From Pirellulales bacterium (lineage in GTDB: Bacteria; Planctomycetota; Planctomycetia; Pirellulales; JANQPP01): a DNA stretch of 45,498 nucleotides. This document shows, in pieces, positions 32,748 through 40,861 of this stretch. Position 1 is the stretch's first letter. Every line of letters begins with the position of its first letter. The notes beneath the pieces are model-generated. The model was not told the origin of the DNA. It ran no database searches and saw nothing but the letters and a program-made list of their open reading frames with translations. The position numbers and the translations under genes are program-made. The stretch covers positions 1 to 45,498 of the forward strand of contig JANQPP010000157.1 in NCBI GenBank assembly GCA_028289405.1, given 5' to 3'.

Positions 32748-33191
32748 ATGCACAGCAACCCAAATTGTACCGCACCCAAATGGATAAAATACTCGCTGTG
32801 GCTCGCGGGGATTTACAACGTGGCCTGGGGCGCGTGGGTCATCGCGGCTCCTTTGCTTTGGTTTCGCTGGACCCGCATGGAAGATCCACGCTATCCGCAA
32901 ATTTGGCAGTGCGTGGGGATGATCGTCGGTGTGTACGGCATCGGTTATTGGATCGCCGCCAGCGATCCCTTTCGCCACTGGCCGATCGTGCTCGTCGGTT
33001 TGCTGGGCAAGATTTTTGGACCGATTGGCTTTCTACAGGCCGCGATTGCCGGCGACCTGCCTTGGTTGTGGGGTTTGACGATCCTGACCAATGACCTCAT
33101 CTGGTGGATACCGTTCGGCGGAATTCTCTATTTCGCTTGGCAAGTCAACCGCCGCGAGCCCGACAACTCGACGTTGGATAGACAAGAGTGA
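32748..33191 (+). CDS. Small four-TM membrane protein
   Basis: A 147-residue protein with four hydrophobic helices: YSLWLAGIYNVAWGAWVIAA, QCVGMIVGVYGIGYWIAA, WPIVLVGLLGKIFGPIGFL and DLIWWIPFGGILYFAWQ. Conserved-looking features are the polar residues inside helices (N, G, W, K) and the loop WTRMEDPRYPQIWQ. I do not know the function. Start ATG 32748 has a weak ribosome site. Its stop is only 3 bp from the stop of the convergent gene on the other strand. Confidence 0.75.
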   Translation: MHSNPNCTAPKWIKYSLWLAGIYNVAWGAWVIAAPLLWFRWTRMEDPRYPQIWQCVGMIVGVYGIGYWIAASDPFRHWPIVLVGLLGKIFGPIGFLQAAIAGDLPWLWGLTILTNDLIWWIPFGGILYFAWQVNRREPDNSTLDRQE

Positions 33192-33194
33192 ACG

Positions 33195-33638
33195 TCATCC
33201 GTGCATGACGCGCCACACCATACTCGCGGCGAGCCAGCCCCGCAGCGTCCAGGCAACGGTCCGAATCCAGTTGCCCATCACCAACCTACGGCACGCCTGT
33301 GCGTCGAATCCCAACAGCAGCGTCCTGTGTACGGGCACTTGAATCAAGAATGTCGATGCCCAAACTAGCGATACCAACATAATGCCCGCGACGATCCAAG
33401 TGGTGGGAACGCCGGTTGGCCGGTAAAACCACAGCAAGACGGTCGTGATCAACTCGGCAAACATCAGCGGCATCACGACGTAGGTCGTCAGACGTTGATG
33501 ATCCTGGCAGTATTCGCTGAAACGCTCCGGGCCGACTTTCATGAACAGCGGATAATGCACGACTTGGACCATCCAGATCAGGCCCACCATGGCCCAGGTC
33601 GAAGTCAAGTTGAGCAGCAGGATGAAACTCGAACTCAT
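33195..33638 (-). CDS. Small four-TM membrane protein (DUF1772-like)
   Basis: A 147-residue protein with four TM helices and a typical arrangement: TWAMVGLIWMVQVVHYPLF, a loop with PERFSEYCQDHQRL, YVVMPLMFAELITTVLLWF, then IVAGIMLVSLVWASTFLIQVPVH and the conserved end RRLVMGNWIRTVAWTLRG. The pattern of a polar HYPLF after helix 1 and a QVPVH/NWIRT end matches small DUF1772-like membrane proteins by eye. The activity is unknown. It converges with the four-TM protein gene next door. Confidence 0.75.
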   Translation of the reverse strand: MSSSFILLLNLTSTWAMVGLIWMVQVVHYPLFMKVGPERFSEYCQDHQRLTTYVVMPLMFAELITTVLLWFYRPTGVPTTWIVAGIMLVSLVWASTFLIQVPVHRTLLLGFDAQACRRLVMGNWIRTVAWTLRGWLAASMVWRVMHG

Positions 33639-33722
33639 GTCTAAAACAAACGCGTTGGGCGGACCGGAGCGTGCCGAACCGTCGCCGGAAACTTCGAGCC
33701 CATGGGTAACCGCATCGGTGCC

Positions 33723-34136
33723 TTAACGCATGGCCTCTCGAATCGTCTCGATCCGGGCCCGGTTGACGCCAAGATCGGAATGGCCCATGCGTGACGCCGA
33801 ACGCACGTGGATCACCTGGGCATCCGCGTCCACCAAGAATTCGAGATCATCGACAAATCGGAAAATTCGGCTCCGCGACTCCGCATGCAGATATTGGTCT
33901 GTCTCCTTCACGATTTTGGTTCGCGGCTGTTCTTTGAGCACCTTGCGAAGTTTTTTCATGGCCGCGTCGGCCGCACCCGAAAAGGCGATCGGTTCGATGA
34001 AATGTTCCGGATCGTCGGCTTGGCTCGAGACGCAATTCGGGCTGTCAGGACAGCGAGCCAGCCGCCCATCGCGTGGGCCTAGATTCTCCGGTTTGGCAGC
34101 AAATATCGACAAACTCACAATTCCCACAAAAAACAC
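33723..34136 (-). CDS. DUF1499 domain-containing protein
   Basis: A 137-residue protein of the DUF1499 family: GRLARCPDSPNCVSSQADD, IEPIAFSG, then YLHAESRSRIFRFVDDLEFLVD and HVRSASRMGHSDLGVNRARIE, the family's characteristic C-terminal strand-helix. Function unknown; members are usually exported or membrane-anchored. The start GTG 34136 falls in the middle of a hydrophobic segment. The upstream codons (R-P-R-R-Y-A-W-I-A-A-A-C) also look coding, but no ATG, GTG or TTG precedes them before an in-frame TAG. The true start may be a rare ATT or a sequencing error may hide it. Confidence 0.85.
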   Translation of the reverse strand: MFFVGIVSLSIFAAKPENLGPRDGRLARCPDSPNCVSSQADDPEHFIEPIAFSGAADAAMKKLRKVLKEQPRTKIVKETDQYLHAESRSRIFRFVDDLEFLVDADAQVIHVRSASRMGHSDLGVNRARIETIREAMR

Positions 34137-34208
34137 CGCAACGCAGGCCGCGGCAATCCAGGCGTACCTCCGCGGGCGGAAGGGCGAGAAGAAGAAGCAA
34201 GACGAGTT

Positions 34209-34667
34209 CTAAGGCGATTCTTCCGCCTCTTTGGCCTGCTGAAAATCTGAATGGAGAGCGAAATCCAGGTCATCGGTAGAGGACGTGATCTTACGTCGCA
34301 ATCGGACCGTCCCATCCAGGTACCATGGCGGCACTTTTTCTCCCACGATGCGGGCATTATCCGCGTCGGACTCGGTGGTGCCGGTGCTGATCCGCACGGT
34401 GTGTGCCCCGACCACGGCCCCTTTGGAGACGGGGTAGACGGTTTCAAGTACGTAAGTCCCCGATTCGTCCGAAAAGCCGACCGATCCCGGCCCGACCTCC
34501 CGGTTTTGCGAGGAACCGGCCATCGGCTGGAAGGTCAGCCGGGCATTGGACAAGGGCTCGCCATCAAGGGTGACTTTCCCCGAGACCGGGACCACTTCAT
34601 ACGGGGCGCTCTTTCCGCAACCGAACGCCGTGAGCGTGAATATTAATGCGACGCATGGGACATCCAT
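34209..34667 (-). CDS. Small lipoprotein paired with a DUF1559 gene
   Basis: A 152-residue predicted lipoprotein. The signal MDVPCVALIFTLTAFGC gives a lipobox TAFGC and Cys17. PYEVVPVSGKVTLDGEPL then begins a carboxypeptidase-regulatory/transthyretin-like beta domain as in the lipoprotein at 4.8 kb; GTYVLETVYP and VGAHTVRIST are later strands. ATG 34667 is chosen to give a compact lipoprotein signal; the frame is open to 34748 with no signal-like sequence. It lies 49 nt downstream of the DUF1559 gene on the same strand, so the two form an operon matching the one at 3.8-5.2 kb. Function unknown. Confidence 0.8.
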   Translation of the reverse strand: MDVPCVALIFTLTAFGCGKSAPYEVVPVSGKVTLDGEPLSNARLTFQPMAGSSQNREVGPGSVGFSDESGTYVLETVYPVSKGAVVGAHTVRISTGTTESDADNARIVGEKVPPWYLDGTVRLRRKITSSTDDLDFALHSDFQQAKEAEESP

Positions 34668-34716
34668 CCATTCACCACGATAGCGAACTTGTGCGCCGCG
34701 ATTCCTGAGCGACGCT

Positions 34717-35667
34717 TCAGTTGGCTGCAAGTTCGCTCGTCCGTTCATCCGCCCCTCCCTCGATGGTCCCCATCGACCATGTGATATTCATGTCCTGATT
34801 CGGTGAGACAAAAGTCACGGAACCGTCGCAGAGAAGAAAATTCAACCCGTTGGGATGCATGCTGGCGAGGCCCCGTTTGCAGACATTGGATTCGCCCAAT
34901 TCCACGCAGCGGTCATAGTCGGGAATGAATTGCCGGCTTTCCGGAACAATTGTCGACTGGTTGTAGAATCCATAGGTGTAGGCCCAAAACGTACCGCGAT
35001 TAAAATGAGTCGCCGTGGCCCGTTCGCCAATCATCAAGGTTTGGGAAGTGCCATCGGTGATATCCTCGATCCGCTCACTTTTGAGCCCGCCAGTGCCCAC
35101 GGTATGCAGTGGTCCGCGCCACGTGAGGGACAATCCGGCGACCTCCACCGCCTCATGCGTGTCCCACCATCCCGGGTGGCCCAGGCTTTTGCCGGAGATG
35201 GCCCGATAGGAGCCGCGACGATAGGCGACTCCGCGCCCCGACGCTGGTCCACTCTCCGGTACGAGCAGGTCGTCCGTCTCTTGATCGCTGGGACAGACAT
35301 ACATCGTGACTCGTGCCTCGCGGACGAATTGATTTTCAGGATCCTCGTTGAAGGCATTGGTGTCGTATTGGTCGAACAGTGACTGCATCTCCAACTGCGG
35401 GAGAATGGAGATTGTCCAGGTGATGAGGCTGGGCGTGGAACAGCAAGGACCTTCGGTGATTCCTCCTGGTGGAAACGTTTTGTGCTGGTCGTGATAGAGG
35501 TGAAGAGCCAGGCCCATCTGCTTCAGATTGTTCACGCATTGGGCACGCCGCGCCGATTCCCGCGCTGATTGCACGGCAGGAAGCAATAGCGCCACGAGAA
35601 TGCCAATGATGGCGATGACAACCAACAGTTCCACCAAGGTAAAACCGTATTTGTGCCGCCTGGACAT
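34717..35667 (-). CDS. DUF1559 domain-containing protein (prepilin-like N-terminus)
   Basis: A 316-residue DUF1559 protein. The N-terminus has a short basic leader and GFTLVELLVVIAIIGILVALL, the prepilin-type cleavage and helix region, then QSARESARRAQCVNNLKQMG, matching the paralogue at 3.8 kb. The family C-terminal motif is HPNGLNFLLCDGS (His followed nine residues later by Asp-Gly). ATG 35667 is chosen because AAAGGAG precedes it at 8 nt; a longer frame adds 38 non-conserved residues. A lipoprotein gene follows on the same strand. DUF1559 proteins are probably exported and membrane-anchored by the prepilin helix; their role is unknown. Confidence 0.92.
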   Translation of the reverse strand: MSRRHKYGFTLVELLVVIAIIGILVALLLPAVQSARESARRAQCVNNLKQMGLALHLYHDQHKTFPPGGITEGPCCSTPSLITWTISILPQLEMQSLFDQYDTNAFNEDPENQFVREARVTMYVCPSDQETDDLLVPESGPASGRGVAYRRGSYRAISGKSLGHPGWWDTHEAVEVAGLSLTWRGPLHTVGTGGLKSERIEDITDGTSQTLMIGERATATHFNRGTFWAYTYGFYNQSTIVPESRQFIPDYDRCVELGESNVCKRGLASMHPNGLNFLLCDGSVTFVSPNQDMNITWSMGTIEGGADERTSELAAN

Positions 35668-35943
35668 TTGCGTGCTCCTTTCGTGCATCCGACTTGCCGT
35701 CGACCGTCGAATCATCCCGCAGTTCGGTCGCCGCTTGCGGAAGAGCCGTGCTACTCGTTTGCCACAAAACACTTGTAACAAATGGCTCGTCTCCTCGCAA
35801 TTAAGTCATCCTGACTGACTCATCCCCAGTTTGCAGAGGCGTTGGGAGGAGCACATAAAAAATGACGGTGTCTTGGAACGTGTTTCTGGATATGAAATTT
35901 GGTGGCCAAACCCATTTCACATCGAAACACGGAGGAAACCGCC

Positions 35944-35997
35944 ATGGATCGTACTGAAGCGATCGGTGGGGTGCTGATGGCAAGTGCTAGATTGTGA
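35944..35997 (+). other. Tiny ORF with strong ribosome site (possible leader peptide or remnant)
   Basis: GGAGG lies 9 nt before ATG 35944, then 17 codons (MDRTEAIGGVLMASARL) and a TGA. No gene follows at translational-coupling distance on this strand. It may be a remnant, a leader peptide or chance. Confidence 0.25.
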
Positions 35998-36319
35998 TGG
36001 AGTATTCAACCACACCCAGAAGAGGGCGTGGCTTTGGCTTGCTCCGAAAGCAGGGCGATGTGAAGAGGACAACGTAATGGCGACTTTCGCCAATCCCTTG
36101 TGCCACGATCACATCCCAGTCTTTCCACGCGCTCTCTTCTTTCAGGCCCCTGTTGGGATTGCGAAGGAGAGCGTCTTTTTTTTCATCCGGACAGACACGC
36201 CGAAACAGCAGATTCGGCTAACGGGCGCACGACCGTAGGCCGTGAGTTTACGACGTATCAGCAACGAGCCCAACCAAAAGCATGGCTGACTCTCGTGGAT
36301 CCGACGCTAACACCACGAC

Positions 36320-36345
36320 CGTCCACGGCAACGTTGCCGTGGACG
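36320..36345. repeat. Perfect 26-bp palindrome
   Basis: The half-site CGTCCACGGCAAC (36320-36332) is followed directly by its reverse complement, GTTGCCGTGGACG. It lies 54 nt downstream of the stop codon of the minus-strand PEP-CTERM gene. No T-run accompanies it on either strand, so it may be a transcript-end hairpin (11 bp with an ACGT loop) or a protein-binding site. Confidence 0.7.
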
Positions 36346-36398
36346 AGGACGCATCTGGGAGTCATCGTTTCAGTTATGTTCCCACTTACGATCTCGCA

Positions 36399-37424
36399 TT
36401 AATTGTAGGCGCGAACAGTGCGGCGTCGGAATGCCCAAACGAAGCAACCACTCAGAGCCAAAAGCAGCAACGTTGAGGGCTCGGGGACGGCGGCGACCGC
36501 ACCTTGTTGATTGAATACGCCCACGAACTCCGTGAAGTCGATCAAGTCCACCTTGCCATCGAAGTTGAAATCTCCTTCGCTGAAAGTTTGGCCGGAGCGG
36601 AAATTGGCCACCAAGATTTCGTAGTCCGAGCTATCCACGGTCCCGTCGCTATTGAAATCGCCGGGAGCCGCGCCGAAATCGGCATTGGGAATCACGACGG
36701 TATCGAAGCCGATCCATCCCCAGCCGCCGGAATAGGAATCGAAGATATCCACGCGATAATCCTTGCCGTCATTCGCCAGCGGGACCAAATCCTCGCGAGG
36801 AATCGTCACGGTTTCCCAGACATCCCGGCCATCGCGCTCCTTACCGTCATTATTGAACGTGGGAAAACCCCAGCGCACATACTGGTCTTCCGCCACGTCG
36901 TACAGCGCGAACCCTTGCCAACCGCCGCTGCCTTTGTTGGGTTCCAGATCGGTCGGCGATTGTGGCGGCGTATCGGAATTTGGATCAAATGACCTGCCCC
37001 CTTGGGCTTGTCCACCAATCATATCCACGGAAATATCACTACTGTCGTCGAGATTGAAAACGGGTGATCGGAGGATCTGAGTCAGCGCGGTGCTGTCGCG
37101 CGCCGTGAAAGGAGAAGGAAGGACGCGTGGATTGGGGATCCGTTGCGGGTTGCCAACCTCCCCAATGCCATGCACCGAAGAACCTTGCAGGACGTCGAAT
37201 CCTTCGCCCCCGCCGGAGTCGACCGCTTCATCGGTGACCGCCCAGCCATGGGGCGTTTCTCCTGGCCCGCCCCCGATCACTAGAGGATCACCCTCTCGCG
37301 TGATGTAGTCCCAGCCCTCGAACGTACCGTCGTCGAAAGTAAAGGTAAATGGAGCGCCCATCGCGAACGTCGTGGAAATCAACAGGCAGCCAACCGCTCC
37401 TGAAATCCTGAAAAGCATCTTCAT
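36399..37424 (-). CDS. PEP-CTERM protein with dockerin-like repeats
   Basis: A 341-residue exported protein. The signal peptide is MKMLFRISGAVGCLLISTTFAMGAPF. The N-terminal domain (about 25-240) begins FTFTFDDGTFEGW, typical of planctomycete proteins that predict a carbohydrate- or ligand-binding beta-sandwich (inference). Two dockerin-type calcium loops follow: GDFNSDGTVDSSDYEILVAN and GDFNFDGKVDLIDFTEFVGV. The PEP-CTERM signal ends the protein: VPEPSTLLLLALSG and the basic tail FRRRTVR. ATG 37424 is preferred because GGAGA is 8 nt upstream. It is the only gene on this strand before a divergent FG-GAP gene. The role is likely surface or extracellular. Confidence 0.9.
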   Translation of the reverse strand: MKMLFRISGAVGCLLISTTFAMGAPFTFTFDDGTFEGWDYITREGDPLVIGGGPGETPHGWAVTDEAVDSGGGEGFDVLQGSSVHGIGEVGNPQRIPNPRVLPSPFTARDSTALTQILRSPVFNLDDSSDISVDMIGGQAQGGRSFDPNSDTPPQSPTDLEPNKGSGGWQGFALYDVAEDQYVRWGFPTFNNDGKERDGRDVWETVTIPREDLVPLANDGKDYRVDIFDSYSGGWGWIGFDTVVIPNADFGAAPGDFNSDGTVDSSDYEILVANFRSGQTFSEGDFNFDGKVDLIDFTEFVGVFNQQGAVAAVPEPSTLLLLALSGCFVWAFRRRTVRAYN

Positions 37425-37598
37425 CGATATTCTCCATCCCAGTGGCAATGCTGATGGTCCCGCCCACACCGGACGAAGCCTGCTTGATGATCAGTTATTG
37501 CTGAGACATGATGCCTGTCAAACGGACTAGCCGCGGTTCACGGAGATTTAACACACACCGCTTTGAATGCTCATTTTTCCGGCGTAGCGTAGCCAGGT

Positions 37599-39932
37599 AT
37601 GAGGACATACAGGGGTTGGGAAATCATCTTCGCGGCGGCGTTAGCCCACTCGATACTCGCCTGCGCTGAGTGGCAAAGCGTCCGCGCCGCGGACTCCACG
37701 GCCTCGGACGCAGCGGCCAAAACCAGTTCAACGACGCCCGGCACGGAATCGCCGTCCGCCCGAACCTTGGCCAATGAGCGGGATGAGCTCGACCGGACGG
37801 TATGGTCGCTCGAGGTCGAGGCGCAGCGGTTCGAACGGGCCATCGTCAGCTTTTGGGATCGATTGCGAAAGAGCGACGACAAGTTCAGCGTGCTGGCTGG
37901 ATTTCCGCGAACGTCCATCACGCTTGGGGAACCTCTAGACACCGCCAGCCTGGAGTTGGGAATTCGCCGCATCCGTTTCGGCGCGCCGGCCAAGCAGCTC
38001 ACGGGGACGCAATGGCGGGATCTGCTTGTGTCCTTTGAGAACGCCGGATTCCGGCCCGTCGAAAGTGAATGGCATCACTCGTCTTTTTTGCCAAATGACG
38101 AGGGAGCCGAATCCCTGATTGACTTCGTGCTGCATGTCTCGCACCACCGCGCGGGCGAATCACGGAGCGACGATCCTCGATTGATCTTGCGGGGCAAGCT
38201 CCGCGTTTCCTGGATGCCGAACGGTAATGAACCGCTCGCCAGTGACGTCTCCGTGGAAGAACTAGAAATACTAACGCGCGCTGGCGCTCCGATGTTTGAG
38301 AAGGCGTTTACTTATACGCGGCGAGATCATGACGTCGCCAGTGCCCATCCCATTTTGCTATACGACTTGGATCGGAACGGCTATCCGGAAATCGTCCTCA
38401 GCCGATGGAACCGGATCTACTGGAACGAAGGCGCGGGACAGTTTCGCGAAGGCGTGTTTCTCAAGAACCCGCCGAGGCTCGCCGAAGCCGGGTTGATCGC
38501 TGATTTCACAGGGGACGGGCGCGCCGATTTTCTCTCCGTGGATAAAGCGGGCAGGCTTCTGATCTTTCCAGGCAGAGAAGGTGGGTCTTTTGAAGAGGCC
38601 CGGCCAGCCATCACCGACGTCCTCGTACCGGACGCGCTGGCCATGACCGCTGGCGATGCCGACCGGGATGGAGACCTCGATCTTTGGGTCACGCAATACA
38701 AGCCGGCTTATCTGCAGGGACAGATGCCGACCCCTTATTACGACGCCAATGATGGCGAGCCCGCCTACTATTTGGAGAACGATGGAACGGGGAACTTCCG
38801 AGACAAGACGGAAGCCGCTGGGCTGGCGAAGAAACGGCATCGCCGCACGTACAGTGCGTCCTTCGTGGATCTCGACGAGGATCGTGATTTGGATCTGCTC
38901 GTCGTGAGCGATTACGCCGGCGTTGATGTCTATCAAAACAACGGGCAGGGCCAATTCACCGACGTGACCTCCGCGCTTGTTGATGAGCGGTATTTGTTCG
39001 GCATGGCGCATACCTTCGGGGATTACAATCTCGACGGACGGCTCGATGTTTACGCCATCGGTATGAGCAGTACCACGGCCCGCCGGCTTGATGCCATGCG
39101 GCTGGGGCGCGAGGACCGCCCCGACGTCCACCATATGCGTTCCGCCATGGGATTCGGCAATCGCATGTACCTCCGCGACGAAGATCGCTGGCGGGCGCCG
39201 GCGTTCGCTTCCCAGGTCGCCCGCACAGGTTGGTCCTGGGGAACTGCCTCATGCGATTTCGATCTCGATGGCGATCAGGACATCTACGTCGGCAACGGAT
39301 TCCGCAGCGGCGAATCGTGCCAGGATTATTGCAGTACTTTTTGGCGGCATGACATTTACAGCGGCAGTTCCACGCCGGATCCCCAAGTAGCCTCGCTCTT
39401 CTCCGATGTCATGCGGGATTTGAACGCTGGCCAAATCTCCTGGAACGGCTACGAACACAATGCCCTGTTGCTAAACCTCGATGGCCAGGAATTCGTGAAC
39501 GTGGCCTTTCTGCTCGGCGTCGGTTTCGAATACGATTCCCGCGCGGTGGTCGCCAATGATCTCGACGGCGACGGGCTGCCCGACCTTCTCGTCACCGAAT
39601 ACCAATTCGCGGGCCGGGGCTGGCTGATGAAACTGCACGTCTACCGCAATACGCTCCACACGGCGAACCATTGGATCGGCGTACGGCTGCACGAGTCGGC
39701 GGGCAGCGGCGGCTTGCTGGGGGCGATGGCCCGAATCACTAGCGGCGATACCGAACAAGTCCGGCACTTGGTCGCTGGCGACTCCTTTCTCTCCCAGCAT
39801 GCCAACACGCTGCACTTCGGGCTCGGTGACCGGACCGCTGTGGAGAAGCTGGAAATCCTCTGGCCGAACGGCCAGGCGACCTTGCTAGATAACCCGGCGA
39901 TTGACCGCTACCACGATGTTTCGTGGAGATAA
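37599..39932 (+). CDS. FG-GAP/VCBS repeat protein with ASPIC/UnbV C-terminus
   Basis: A 777-residue exported protein. A signal peptide (WEIIFAAALAHSILACA) is followed by a planctomycete-specific domain (about 50-240). Then come FG-GAP/VCBS propeller blades with calcium-binding DxDxDG-like loops, for example LYDLDRNGYPEIVLSRW, DFTGDGRADFLSVD, DADRDGDLDLWVTQY, DLDEDRDLDLLVVSDY, DFDLDGDQDIYVGNGF and DLDGDGLPDLLVTEY. The last 100 residues form the ASPIC/UnbV domain (NHWIGVRLHES, SQHANTLHFGLGDRTAVEKLEILWPNG). The group is called CRTAC1-like and is thought to mediate adhesion or binding. Start ATG 37599 has a weak ribosome site. The next gene is on the opposite strand. Confidence 0.93.
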   Translation: MRTYRGWEIIFAAALAHSILACAEWQSVRAADSTASDAAAKTSSTTPGTESPSARTLANERDELDRTVWSLEVEAQRFERAIVSFWDRLRKSDDKFSVLAGFPRTSITLGEPLDTASLELGIRRIRFGAPAKQLTGTQWRDLLVSFENAGFRPVESEWHHSSFLPNDEGAESLIDFVLHVSHHRAGESRSDDPRLILRGKLRVSWMPNGNEPLASDVSVEELEILTRAGAPMFEKAFTYTRRDHDVASAHPILLYDLDRNGYPEIVLSRWNRIYWNEGAGQFREGVFLKNPPRLAEAGLIADFTGDGRADFLSVDKAGRLLIFPGREGGSFEEARPAITDVLVPDALAMTAGDADRDGDLDLWVTQYKPAYLQGQMPTPYYDANDGEPAYYLENDGTGNFRDKTEAAGLAKKRHRRTYSASFVDLDEDRDLDLLVVSDYAGVDVYQNNGQGQFTDVTSALVDERYLFGMAHTFGDYNLDGRLDVYAIGMSSTTARRLDAMRLGREDRPDVHHMRSAMGFGNRMYLRDEDRWRAPAFASQVARTGWSWGTASCDFDLDGDQDIYVGNGFRSGESCQDYCSTFWRHDIYSGSSTPDPQVASLFSDVMRDLNAGQISWNGYEHNALLLNLDGQEFVNVAFLLGVGFEYDSRAVVANDLDGDGLPDLLVTEYQFAGRGWLMKLHVYRNTLHTANHWIGVRLHESAGSGGLLGAMARITSGDTEQVRHLVAGDSFLSQHANTLHFGLGDRTAVEKLEILWPNGQATLLDNPAIDRYHDVSWR

Positions 39933-40135
39933 CCGCACCAGCCAATCGCGTGGTCATTGTGCCCAGGGCTTTCGCGTAAGAGAGTTCAGGAATTACACGT
40001 GAGGCGGCAACGAATGCCAGCATGGCGATGCTCAGTTCATTCGATTCGGCAAAGGTTCATTTCGTCGACTCTGACAAATGCACGTTTCCAGTTGGCAATC
40101 GCCACGGTCTGGCCGAAGAGAACTTCGTTACTTCG

Positions 40136-40861
40136 CTAATAACCAAATAGGTCATCGTAGTTCATTCCTCGGGGAAACCGGGCGATGATGCGAGTAATGT
40201 CTCGATGAAGCCGCAGCCGCAAGTCGTGGGGATGCAAAGCCACACGGAGCGGGCGATTTGCCAGCGTGGCCAGCCAGCAGTTTGTTTGATTGGCCATCTT
40301 AAGTGCCACCTGCCGGGAGAAGTTGTCCGCCTCGAACCCTACTAGAGGCAGCAATCGCGTCGAATCGGCTTTCGCGCTGTACACGCCGGCCAGCGTTTCG
40401 TAAAGGCAAAACGGCAGCCGGGCAAGTTCTTCCTGTCCCACCTCTCCCATAGCCCAAGCCGGCGGCACATAGAGCGCGGGGACCTCGAATCCGTGGTCGT
40501 CAAACCATTCGGCACACCGCTGCATGAGCGCGGACACGGGCCGATTTCCCCAGTCGAGATGCTCGGCAACGTCTCGCGAAATGAGCCAAGAGTGAAGGCG
40601 GTGGTTAATGCCTCGAATGCGATGGCAACGGTGCAGCCAGCCGTGTCCCGCCAGCCGATAGCCTTGGTCTTCCCAGCGCCGAAGCCGCTCGATGTCGGCA
40701 GAGACCCATTCAAGTCCCGGGACGACGAGCAACGTTACCTTTTGGATGCCGAGGTTGTCCGCCAAATGCAGGAGTTGTTGCACGTCCTCCAGCGTGGACG
40801 GCATCACGTCATGGATGGAGATGATGCTGGCGGAGGTCGCTGCCATGCGGTTCGAAATCAT
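40136..40861 (-). CDS. DUF2334 polysaccharide deacetylase-like protein
   Basis: A 241-residue protein of the polysaccharide-deacetylase/DUF2334 family (carbohydrate esterase 4-like barrel). Expected metal and catalytic residues are seen: SIHDVMPST (His/Asp near the N-terminus), HGWLHRC (metal His) and the C-terminal ALHPHDLRL. Family members deacetylate N-acetyl-sugars of polysaccharides or envelope glycans; the substrate here is unknown. ATG 40861 overlaps the upstream glycosyltransferase gene by 53 nt, and ATG 40846 is equally plausible. Being third in an operon with a sulfotransferase and a GT4 glycosyltransferase, it probably tailors the same glycan. Confidence 0.87.
   Translation of the reverse strand: MISNRMAATSASIISIHDVMPSTLEDVQQLLHLADNLGIQKVTLLVVPGLEWVSADIERLRRWEDQGYRLAGHGWLHRCHRIRGINHRLHSWLISRDVAEHLDWGNRPVSALMQRCAEWFDDHGFEVPALYVPPAWAMGEVGQEELARLPFCLYETLAGVYSAKADSTRLLPLVGFEADNFSRQVALKMANQTNCWLATLANRPLRVALHPHDLRLRLHRDITRIIARFPRGMNYDDLFGY

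Larger units (their letters stand above)
35668..36398. other. Large intergenic region with a palindrome and a tiny ORF
   Basis: A 731-bp spacer between the DUF1559 gene and a PEP-CTERM gene, both on the minus strand. It holds a 17-codon plus-strand frame with a strong ribosome site (35944-35997) and a 26-bp perfect palindrome at 36320-36345. A frame at 35984-36238 has no ribosome site and no family I recognise. There is no other evidence of a gene. Confidence 0.45.

Noticed and set aside
28758..37611. 13-nt identical string ATGAGGACATACA at the starts of two genes (28758 and 37599)
   Set aside because: Only two copies, no flanking similarity; probably coincidence, although both encode MRTY.
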